Source: Solwaraspora sp. WMMD792 (GTDB lineage: Bacteria; Actinomycetota; Actinomycetes; Mycobacteriales; Micromonosporaceae). Taken from it: a stretch of 64,000 nt of DNA. The position numbers and the translations under genes were made by a program. The notes under the pieces are model-generated. The model worked only from the letters and a program-made list of their open reading frames with translations, did no database searches and was not told the origin of the DNA. This document shows, one piece after another, positions 9,290 through 15,824 of the stretch (position 1 is its first letter; every line of letters starts with the position of its first letter). The stretch spans positions 5,704,001 through 5,768,000 of the forward strand of contig NZ_JARUBH010000009.1 in NCBI RefSeq assembly GCF_029626105.1. The letters are read 5' to 3'.

Positions 9290-9366
9290 GGGCGAGGCTC
9301 CAGGTAAGACAGCAGTCGACCAAGATCCGATGCCCCGACCGGGAGCCTCGCCCGTGCTGTCTTACC
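9290..9366 (+). repeat. Interleaved inverted repeats (A-B-A'-B') at the start of the transposase gene
   Basis: Two perfect 12-base complementary pairs are interleaved: A 9290-9301 (gggcgaggctcc) with A' 9342-9353, and B 9303-9314 (ggtaagacagca) with B' 9355-9366. The order A-B-A'-B' is that of an H-type pseudoknot in RNA, or of two competing folds. Possible transposase starts lie inside (ATG 9330 in the loop; GTG 9354 between A' and B'), so the structure could limit transposase translation. Confidence 0.7.
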
Positions 9367-10136
9367 CCTCCACGATCCCGCTGTCCAGCCGCACCCTCAA
9401 CCACCTCACCGACCTCATCCGAGCCCACCGCAACCAGCATCGATCCCGATGGCGGCGCCTCGACCCCGGCCGCCAGGCACTACTCGCCCTGGCCCACCTA
9501 CGCAACGGCGACACCTACACCCGGCTCGCCGCCGGGTTCGCCGTCGGCGTCGCCACCGCCTGGCGGTACGTGCAGGAAGCGATCGCCCTGCTCGCCGCGG
9601 TCGCCGAGGACCTGACCACGGCGATGCGCCGCATCCGACACCTGGCGTACACGATCCTCGACGGCACCCTGATCCCGATCGACCGAGTGGCGGACCAGAA
9701 GCCGTACTACTCCGGCAAACACCAGCGCCACGGCGTGAACGTGCAGGTCATCGCCGACGCCGCCGGCCGGCTCGTCTGGGCCTCCCGGACACTGCCGGGC
9801 TCGGCGCACGACCTCACCGCCGCCCGCGTCCACGGCATCACCCACGCGCTGACCAGCGCCCAGGTGATGACTTTCGCCGACAAGGGCTACCAGGGCGCCC
9901 GAGGCACCGTCCGCACCCCGTTCAAGCGCCACCGCTTCCGACCGAAGCTGTCACGCCGACAGAAGACGATCAACCGGGCGCACGCGAAGATCCGAGCACA
10001 CGGCGAACGGGCCATCGCCACGCTCAAGACCTGGAAGATCCTGACCAAGCTGCGCTGCAGCCCACACCGCGCCACCGCGATCGTGCAGGCCATCCTCGTC
10101 CTGCACCACGTCGAAGCCAACCCCTACACAGGATGA
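9330..10136 (+). CDS. IS5-family DDE transposase
   Basis: 268 residues from ATG 9330 (GTG 9354 is an equally possible start). An N-terminal helix-turn-helix region (LALAHLRNGDTYTRLAAGF, VATAWRYVQEAI) precedes a DDE_Tnp_4-type catalytic core: first Asp in ILDGTLIPID, second Asp in TFADKGYQG, and the Glu in GERAIATLK near the end. Length and spacing are complete, so the protein is probably functional. It fills almost the whole insertion sequence; its stop lies 9 bases before the right end of the element. The start region lies within the interleaved inverted repeats described separately. Confidence 0.9.
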   Translation: MPRPGASPVLSYPSTIPLSSRTLNHLTDLIRAHRNQHRSRWRRLDPGRQALLALAHLRNGDTYTRLAAGFAVGVATAWRYVQEAIALLAAVAEDLTTAMRRIRHLAYTILDGTLIPIDRVADQKPYYSGKHQRHGVNVQVIADAAGRLVWASRTLPGSAHDLTAARVHGITHALTSAQVMTFADKGYQGARGTVRTPFKRHRFRPKLSRRQKTINRAHAKIRAHGERAIATLKTWKILTKLRCSPHRATAIVQAILVLHHVEANPYTG

Positions 10137-10148
10137 AAATGGCTCGAT

Positions 10149-11039
10149 GATCCAGAGAACGATCTGCACGCCATCGTCGAGACTCCCGGTCTGCCCCGCC
10201 AGGTTCGGTTTGCTGCCCTCTATGCGCTGCTGCTGCGTCTGCGACGGGAGGAGCGACACGGCGAGTACGCCGCCGTGGTTCGACGGTACGAGAACCAGTT
10301 CGGCACTGAACCATATTTCCATACATTCCGGGCGATCTCGACCCGAATGCGTGGCGACCTTGCCTCTTTACGCAGCTCAGTGGAGTTCTCCAGACAGGCC
10401 GTCGACCTGATGCCCGATGTGCCCGCTGTAGTGCATCAACTCGCGGCGTTCTGGGTCGAGTACCTCGAACGCCTGGACAAGGGCGCCCCCACACAGGATC
10501 TTGACCAGGTCGAACGACATGTCGATCGAGCGATCGCTCTCTCGCAGGGCAAGTTGGCACACTACTTCGAGACAAAGGGCCGGGTCCTGGCGCTGCGCGG
10601 AGAGTTCGAGGCGGCCAGGGTATCCCTCGCTCAAGCGATCGAGCTCGAACCTCGCACCTCAAGGGACTACCTGCGAAGACTCACTCAGTACCAGGCAACA
10701 CGGGTCCGAGTCGATCTTCTGGAGGAACGATCAAGATGGTTCCAGGCACAGGACCGGCTACGTAAGGAGCTGACCGAGTTCAAGACACAGCAACTACAGC
10801 TACTCGGGTTGTTGGCAGCGGTGGTTGCGTTCGTAGCGACTGCTGGTAATGTCGCCAGCCAGAGCAAGGGAGCCGACGGGATTCGCCTCATGTTGGTCGC
10901 GGCCGGCGCGATTGGCCTGGTCTTCGGCACCTTCTCGCTCATCAACAACAGCAGCGTGTGGCGTGTTGGAGTTGTCGCCACGCTCGCATCTGGCCTGATC
11001 GCGACCGGGATGTTCGTGCCGGATTCGTGGATGCCATGA
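10149..11039 (+). pseudogene. 3' fragment of the IS-interrupted TPR membrane protein gene
   Basis: Codons from 10149 (DPENDLHAIVETPGLP) continue the frame broken at 9228. The fragment has helical repeats of TPR type (about residues 100-230 of the restored 342-residue protein; e.g. LAHYFETKGRVLALRGEFEAA) and three hydrophobic C-terminal segments (LLGLLAAVVAFVATAG, LMLVAAGAIGLVFGTF, VGVVATLASGLIATG), so the intact protein would be membrane-anchored with a cytoplasmic TPR domain. A GTG at 10275 could initiate a shorter product, but it is not obviously preceded by a ribosome site. The last codons overlap the first ATG of the PP2C-like gene. Function unknown. Confidence 0.72.
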
Positions 11040-11050
11040 AAAGGATCAAG

Positions 11051-11851
11051 ATGAAGGTACGCGATTCGGTCACCACGGCCGGCGGGTCCAGGTCGAACGA
11101 GGACCGGGTGGGCCACGCGGGACCGCTGGCCTGGGTGATCGACGGTGCCACCGACCTGTACGACGACGCTGCCCTGCCCGCAGAACGTGACGTCGTATGG
11201 CTCGTCGACCTGGTCGGATCGCTGCTGACAGATGCCGGAACGGACGGTTATCAGGGCAGCGGTGCCGACCTGTTGGAACGGATCGCCGTCGAGGTGCAGC
11301 GGCGGCAGGAGGCGTACGGCTTCCCGCCGGACCGGACGCCGCCAGCCTGCTCGATCGGACTCTGCGTCGACCAGGGCGACGGCTTCGAGCTGACCCGCAT
11401 CGGCGACGCCACCGCCGTCATCGACGGCGACACCACCCGTGTCCTAGCGACCAGCTACTTCGACGGGCGCGAGGCGGCGGCGGTACGGGCCCGCGAAACC
11501 GACCCGGTGAAGGTCGTCGCGGCCATGCAGCAGCGACGCCGGCACACGATGACCTCCGGTGACGTCGAGTCGGTCTTCTCCGGCCACCCGCAGCGCCGCC
11601 TCGTCCCACACCGGATCGTCGCAGACTGGGCAGGCACCAGCCACATCCTGCTCTGCACTGACGGCTTCGCCCGGCTGGTCACCGACTATCAGCTCTACCC
11701 GGGATGGTCCGAGGTCGTCGCCGAGGCCCGGGAGCGTGGGGTGGCGTACCTGGAGAAGCTGATCCGGCAGACGGAGAGCGACCCGGCCGTCGGCGGTGAC
11801 CGTTTCAAACGCGCCGACGATGTCGCCGCCGTCCTGATATCCGCAGGCTGA
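11051..11851 (+). CDS. PP2C-family protein phosphatase-like protein
   Basis: 266 residues with the metal-binding Asp motifs of PPM/PP2C enzymes in order: SRSNEDR (about residue 14), VIDGATD, IGDATAVI, LLCTDGFARL, and ADDVAAVLI near the end. It would act on Ser/Thr phosphate or a related phosphoester in the cytoplasm. ATG 11051 has AAAAGGA five bases upstream; an ATG at 11036 forms an ATGA overlap with the TPR gene and may also be used. It is third in the dioxygenase-TPR-phosphatase-Nudix series. Partner kinase and substrate are not visible. The protein lacks membrane segments and accessory domains. Confidence 0.8.
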   Translation: MKVRDSVTTAGGSRSNEDRVGHAGPLAWVIDGATDLYDDAALPAERDVVWLVDLVGSLLTDAGTDGYQGSGADLLERIAVEVQRRQEAYGFPPDRTPPACSIGLCVDQGDGFELTRIGDATAVIDGDTTRVLATSYFDGREAAAVRARETDPVKVVAAMQQRRRHTMTSGDVESVFSGHPQRRLVPHRIVADWAGTSHILLCTDGFARLVTDYQLYPGWSEVVAEARERGVAYLEKLIRQTESDPAVGGDRFKRADDVAAVLISAG

Positions 11852-11861
11852 GGCCGTACGG

Positions 11862-12338
11862 ATGGGAGCACCTGCCGTGCCCGACCGGCCGCCGTACCTC
11901 GTCGAACGCAACCCGGGCTACGTCGAGTACCAGTTGCCGATCTCGGTAAAGCTGGTCGTCGACCACCACGGTCAGGTGCCGCTCCTAAAAAACGAACGCG
12001 ACGAGTGGGAACTGCCCGGCGGCAAACTGGAGGTCGGCGAGTCCCCGGAGCAGGGCGTCTGCCGGGAGGTCGCCGAGGAGTTGGGCCTGACAGTCACCGC
12101 CGTGCAGATCATCGATTCGTGGGTGTACGAGATCACCCCTCTCCGGCACGTCTTCATTGTCAGCTTCGGCGCGGTCTACACCGGTGCCGAGGAGTTGACC
12201 TACACCGACGAGCACAAGGAGCTCGGCGTGTTCGGCTACGACGAGGTGCCCGACCTGCACATGCCGGCACCGTACAAGGCGACGATCGCCCGCTGGCGCG
12301 ACCTTGTCTCCGGTTCGACGTCACCCGCGTCGGCATGA
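11862..12338 (+). CDS. Nudix hydrolase
   Basis: 158 residues with a complete Nudix box, GX5EX7REVAEELG (GKLEVGESPEQ...REVAEELGL, about residues 53-75), which hydrolyses nucleoside diphosphates linked to another group; the substrate cannot be told from the motif. A strand region before the box (ISVKLVVDHHGQVPLLKN) completes the fold. It starts 10 bases after the phosphatase stop and its own stop overlaps the next ATG (ATGA at 12335), so it belongs to the same operon. Confidence 0.88.
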   Translation: MGAPAVPDRPPYLVERNPGYVEYQLPISVKLVVDHHGQVPLLKNERDEWELPGGKLEVGESPEQGVCREVAEELGLTVTAVQIIDSWVYEITPLRHVFIVSFGAVYTGAEELTYTDEHKELGVFGYDEVPDLHMPAPYKATIARWRDLVSGSTSPASA

Positions 12339-12823
12339 CCGAGCGGGAAAGCCATCGCTGCTGGGGTAGCCGGCCCGCTCGGGTGGTCCTCGCCGTCCTG
12401 TCCGCCGCAGTGAGCTTCGGCTGTACGCCGAGTCCGCCGGTCTCCGTCGCCGAGTCGGACCCGACGCTGCTTGTCCACGACGTCCGACGTGGCGGCGACG
12501 ACGCGCAGATCGACGGATACCTGCGCCACCTCGCCGACGCGGACTGCTTCGTCCTCGAACCGGACGCGACGACCGGGCCGGACGGGATGCGCAACGTCGC
12601 CGTCTGGCCGCCCGGCACGAAGGTGTGGCGGGACGGCGGGCAGGTCGCCGGGGTCGACGTGCCGGGCCGGGAGCCGATAGCGATCGGCAGCCGGCTCGTC
12701 GGCAGTGGCGGCTACGCCAACCCGTCGACCAGCGACCTCGACCTGCCCGACGTGTCCCCCGACTGCCTGACCGGCGGCGGCGAGTTCGCCATGCTGCACA
12801 CCATCATCAGCGTCACGCCGTGA
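12335..12823 (+). CDS. Small exported protein, function unknown
   Basis: 162 residues. The N-terminus has basic residues and a hydrophobic core (VVLAVLSAAVSFGC) ending at a cysteine near residue 30; the lipobox is poor (SFGC), so a lipoprotein is possible but a plain signal sequence or anchor is equally so. The remainder is a compact domain with two further cysteines (ADCFVLEP, SPDCLTGG) that may pair outside the cell. ATGA overlap with the Nudix gene places it last in the operon. No known family recognised. Confidence 0.65.
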   Translation: MTERESHRCWGSRPARVVLAVLSAAVSFGCTPSPPVSVAESDPTLLVHDVRRGGDDAQIDGYLRHLADADCFVLEPDATTGPDGMRNVAVWPPGTKVWRDGGQVAGVDVPGREPIAIGSRLVGSGGYANPSTSDLDLPDVSPDCLTGGGEFAMLHTIISVTP

Positions 12824-12904
12824 ACGGCAGGATCTCAATCGACCAACCGGCTCATGGCTTCGCCGCACAGGCGCTCGATCAGCGAGCGCTTCCGCTGCGG
12901 CGGC

Positions 12905-13675
12905 CTACATGAGTGACGGTCGGCTGAGGATGCCGTCGACGGCTTCGATCAGCTCGGCTGTGCTGCGTACGACGTGGACGCCCGGCTTGGTGGCGAGGGC
13001 TTGCGCCCATTTGCTTTGCATGGCGTGGCTGGTCAGGATCACCGGCCGGCCATGCCCGAGGGCAAGGCGAGCCTGGATCCGGGCGCCGCTGGTCTCGCCA
13101 GCTTCGACGACGAGGGTCGCTGCCGCGTACCCGCTCATCACCGCGTTGCGCATCGGGAAGCTCTGCCTGGTAGGGCCGGCGTCGGGCCAGAACTGGCTGA
13201 CCACCAGGCCGACTTCGGCGATATGGTCCTGCAGTCGCCGGTTGGCGGGCGGATAGTAGTTGCGGATGCCGGTGCCGATGACCGCGACGGTACGGCCACC
13301 AGCGTCAAGGGCTGCGGTGTGCGCAGCGGTGTCGATGCCGTGAGCCAGCCCGCTGGCGACCGTCACTTCCCGGTTGACCAGCGTCTCGGCTACCGATCGC
13401 GCGATGCCCAGTCCGCGCGCTGACGCCTTGCGGCTGCCGATGACGGCTACGGCCAGGTCGTCGACCCTCAGCTCGCCACGGGTGAACAGCAGCGGAGGAG
13501 CCTCCTTGATGCCGCGCAACTGGGCGGGGTAGCTGTCGTCGGAGAAGGCGTGTACCCCGATCCCGTCCGCCCGCCACCCGGCGATCTCGTCGGCAGCGGC
13601 GGCGACCAGTGCCGCACCAGAGCTGGTCGTGGCCGGAAACAGAGCCTCGGGTTGGCGCAGCGCCGGGTCGAGCAT
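12905..13675 (-). CDS. DprA/Smf-like DNA-processing protein
   Basis: 256 residues with the DprA Rossmann-like core: AVIGSRKASARGL, VASGLAHGIDTAAH, AVIGTGIRNYYPPANRRL, and SGYAAATLVVEAGETSGA. In transformation DprA loads RecA onto incoming ssDNA; stand-alone copies in accessory regions are often of unknown use. The N-terminal part is shortened and the C-terminal winged helix of most DprA proteins is missing. ATG 13673-13675 is favoured because GGGAGG lies 4 bases upstream (13680-13685); GTG 13687 is an alternative. It directly follows a decayed HTH gene on the same strand, and probably formed an operon with it. Confidence 0.85.
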   Translation of the reverse strand: MLDPALRQPEALFPATTSSGAALVAAAADEIAGWRADGIGVHAFSDDSYPAQLRGIKEAPPLLFTRGELRVDDLAVAVIGSRKASARGLGIARSVAETLVNREVTVASGLAHGIDTAAHTAALDAGGRTVAVIGTGIRNYYPPANRRLQDHIAEVGLVVSQFWPDAGPTRQSFPMRNAVMSGYAAATLVVEAGETSGARIQARLALGHGRPVILTSHAMQSKWAQALATKPGVHVVRSTAELIEAVDGILSRPSLM

Positions 13676-13687
13676 CGAACCTCCCAC

Positions 13688-13858
13688 GTTCAGTCAACGG
13701 CTCGGCCGGGTACCGGGCGGCTTCGATGAACTCCGCCCAGTCGAGCACCAGCCGGACGGGTCGGACCGCCGCTGGCGGCCGTCGGTGACGGCCAGCCAGC
13801 GGCGCAAGGTCGATGGCGGTACGCGGAGCAGCCGGGCCGCCGCCGATTCGGTGAACAC
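13688..13858 (-). pseudogene. Frameshifted remnant of a small HTH protein gene
   Basis: GTG 13856-13858 opens a frame reading FTESAAARLLRVPPSTLRRW, a recognisable helix-turn-helix start of DUF433-like antitoxin/regulator proteins. After about 35 codons it degenerates, while the neighbouring frame supplies the expected continuation LVLDWAEFIEAARY. A frameshift plus loss of the C-terminal half explains both. It sits between the 109-residue gene and dprA. It resembles the antitoxin of toxin-antitoxin modules, but no toxin is seen. Confidence 0.5.
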
Positions 13859-13860
13859 GG

Positions 13861-14190
13861 CTATTCGGTGGCGGGTACGAGGACTTCCGAGCCGGACCAG
13901 TTGATGTCGAGGTTGCCGAGGTCGCTCTCGGGTTGGTCGTCTTCGTCGAGGGTGCTGAAGGCGGCGTGGTAGCAGCCGAAGCCGTGTCCGCCGGCGGCGA
14001 GGGTCGCGACCGCCCAGCCGCGCAGGTTCTCCCCCAGCTCCTCCGGCTGACGTGGGTCGACGGCGACCCGGATGACTCCGAGCAGGTCGTACGTCTGGTC
14101 GCGCGTGCCGGCGTTGTCGATGCGGCACAGCGAGAACCCGTACCGCTCGCCTTCCTCCTGCTGGTAGATCAACTTTCCGAATCGGTACAC
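13861..14190 (-). CDS. Hypothetical protein, 109 residues
   Basis: The start is set at GTG 14188-14190 because GGAGG lies 5 bases upstream; an upstream ATG at 14235 exists but has no such site. The protein is acidic and soluble, begins VYRFGKLIYQQEEG and has Gly/Cys-containing middle (GGHGFGCYHAAF). No membrane segment, signal peptide or catalytic motif was recognised. It is divergent from the XRE regulator at 14329 and upstream of the HTH remnant and dprA, so it is probably controlled from the same intergenic region. Family unknown. Confidence 0.6.
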   Translation of the reverse strand: MYRFGKLIYQQEEGERYGFSLCRIDNAGTRDQTYDLLGVIRVAVDPRQPEELGENLRGWAVATLAAGGHGFGCYHAAFSTLDEDDQPESDLGNLDINWSGSEVLVPATE

Positions 14191-14328
14191 GGGAACCTCC
14201 TCGTTTGCGGCGGGACTGCCGACCCTGACTAGCATCAGGGAAGTCGTTTGTTATATCAACCCCCTAGTCTGTTGTGACTTCCTGAAGTAGGCTCACCCTG
14301 CTATCCGGTCCTGTAAGGAGTGAGGAAC

Positions 14329-15225
14329 ATGACCCAGTCACCGACGGGCCAAGAGGCAACCGACGGCGCAGACGTCTCGCCCACCGTGCAGGCATGGGAA
14401 CTCGGCATCAGGCTGCGCCAGCGCCGTGAGGAGTTGGGCATGACAGCGGTTACTGCCGGCAAGGCGACCGGCATCGCCCAGGCATACATCTCGGGCGTCG
14501 AAGCCGGCCGGGTCAAACTGCCAGCCGGTCGACTGGCTCAACTTATCGAGATCTATGAGATCGATCCGGAAGACGCCGCCGAGCTGGAAGAGCTGCGGGT
14601 GGGAGCAACCCGTCGCGCCTGGTGGCACCAGTACTCTCAACTCTTCCCCGCTGACTTCCTCCGCTTCCTCGGTTACGAGGCCGGCGCGGATCACGTCCGC
14701 AGCTACGACAACGAGCTACTCCACGGGCTGCTCCAGACCGAGGACTACGCCCGTGCCGTGATCCGTGGCGGCAACACCTACGTCCGGCTGACCGAGATGA
14801 CCAGGCGAGTGAAGGCGCGCATGGCACGGCAGGCTCGGTTGACCGGTCTCAACCCCTTGAACGTGAGCACCGTCATCAGCGAGGCAGTCCTCCGTCAGCA
14901 GATCGGCGGTCCAGCGGTCATGCACGACCAGCTCAACCACCTGGCCGAGCTGGTGTCCTCGCATCCGGATCAGATCCGAATCAGGGTCGTGCCGTTCACC
15001 GCAGGAGCGCATCCAGCGCTCGGCGGGCCGTTCCAGATCCTCTCGTTCCCATCGCCCCGGCTGCCTGACCTGGTCTGGCAGGAAGTCCTGACCTCCAGCG
15101 ACATCATCGACCAGTCCGCTCGCGTAGCCGACTACACAATGACCTTCGCTGAGGCTGAGGAACGCGCGTTAAGCTCGCAGGACTCACTCGCGCTGATCCG
15201 CCAGATAGCCAAGGAGATGGGATGA
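14329..15225 (+). CDS. XRE-family HTH regulator with DUF5753 domain
   Basis: 298 residues. The N-terminal helix-turn-helix (LRQRREELGMTAVTAGKATG, ISGVEAGRVKLP, about residues 26-75) is followed by a DUF5753 domain (YDNELLHGLLQTEDYARAVI, NHLAELVSSHPDQIRIRVVPF). Such proteins pair with DUF397 proteins throughout actinomycetes and act as DNA-binding regulators whose signal is usually unknown. ATG 14329 is preceded by an AAGGAGTGAGG tract. The ATGA overlap with the DUF397 gene shows a two-gene operon. Confidence 0.92.
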   Translation: MTQSPTGQEATDGADVSPTVQAWELGIRLRQRREELGMTAVTAGKATGIAQAYISGVEAGRVKLPAGRLAQLIEIYEIDPEDAAELEELRVGATRRAWWHQYSQLFPADFLRFLGYEAGADHVRSYDNELLHGLLQTEDYARAVIRGGNTYVRLTEMTRRVKARMARQARLTGLNPLNVSTVISEAVLRQQIGGPAVMHDQLNHLAELVSSHPDQIRIRVVPFTAGAHPALGGPFQILSFPSPRLPDLVWQEVLTSSDIIDQSARVADYTMTFAEAEERALSSQDSLALIRQIAKEMG

Positions 15226-15428
15226 CCCCGCAGGTCGGCACCCCTGACCGAGACTGGTTCAAGTCGTCGCGCAGCTCCAACAACGCCGCCTGCATCGAGG
15301 TCCGCTTCGCTGGCGGCCAGGTGGACGTACGCGACACCAAGGACCGCACCGGCCCGACGCTCGCCTTCGGCCCCACCACCTGGGCTAGCTTCGTCACCGG
15401 CCTCAAGCACACCCCCACCCAGCCCTGA
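15222..15428 (+). CDS. DUF397 protein
   Basis: 68 residues with the DUF397 pattern: WFKSSRSSNNAACIEV, followed by DVRDTKDRTGPTLAFG and W-x-x-F-V near the end. DUF397 proteins partner the XRE/DUF5753 regulators, probably as anti-regulators. The ATG overlaps the stop of the regulator gene (ATGA at 15222-15225). Confidence 0.92.
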   Translation: MTPQVGTPDRDWFKSSRSSNNAACIEVRFAGGQVDVRDTKDRTGPTLAFGPTTWASFVTGLKHTPTQP

Positions 15429-15471
15429 CCGCAGAACCTTGCCGGGCTCCACGGCTGCGCCGGACTCCATG

Positions 15472-15530
15472 ATCGGATGCGCTCCATCTGCTGCGCGCTC
15501 GGCGTGTCGAGCAGATGGAGCGCATCCGAT
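15472..15530. repeat. Perfect 21 bp inverted repeat
   Basis: Arms 15472-15492 (atcggatgcgctccatctgct) and 15510-15530 are exact reverse complements separated by 17 bases. It begins 43 bases after the DUF397 stop and ends 70 bases before the vapB-like start. No T-tract follows. It could terminate the XRE operon, be the operator of the toxin-antitoxin remnant, or be a leftover of a mobile element. Confidence 0.75.
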
Positions 15531-15599
15531 GCTCAACCGAGGCACACGCTCCGCACACGGCCTCGACGCACACTCGGTCTGCTCTCGCAGAGGTTGCCA

Positions 15600-15815
15600 A
15601 TGACCGTCACGCAGGTTGACCTGGACGACGAGGCACTAGCAGATGCCATGCGCCTCTCCGGATCCAGAAGCGAGCAGGAAACCGTCAACCTTGCGTTACG
15701 CGAGTACGCCGCTCACCATCGGCGTATCGCGGCCTTGTCGCTGCTGCCCAAGCCCAGACGACGGATATTCATCTTCCTGAGGCTTCACGCAATAAGACCT
15801 GACCTCAGCCGGTAA
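15600..15815 (+). CDS. Truncated orphan VapB-type antitoxin
   Basis: 71 residues. The first 45 (MTVTQVDLDDEALADAM, EQETVNLALREYAAHHRR) match the ribbon-helix DNA-binding part of VapB antitoxins closely. After LSLLPKPRRRIF the expected toxin-binding tail is replaced by unrelated sequence and an early stop, and no VapC PIN-domain gene follows; the next gene is convergent. ATG 15600 is preceded by AGAGG. The DNA-binding half could still bind an operator, but the module is no longer a working toxin-antitoxin pair. Confidence 0.6.
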   Translation: MTVTQVDLDDEALADAMRLSGSRSEQETVNLALREYAAHHRRIAALSLLPKPRRRIFIFLRLHAIRPDLSR

Positions 15816-15824
15816 TGACGGTGA

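Larger units (their letters stand above)
9229..10145 (+). mobile_element. IS5-type insertion sequence, 917 bp, with 3 bp target duplication
   Basis: Terminal inverted repeats begin GAGCCTTTTCCA on the left (9229) and, read on the other strand, GAGCCATTTTCA on the right (10145), 10 of 12 identical. The element is flanked by GAT at 9226-9228 and 10146-10148. It contains one transposase gene on the plus strand. Precise excision logically restores the open frame of the host gene, which fixes both ends independently of the repeats. IS5-family (DDE_Tnp_4 type) elements of this size and 2-4 bp duplications are common in actinomycetes; no name is assigned. Confidence 0.88.
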
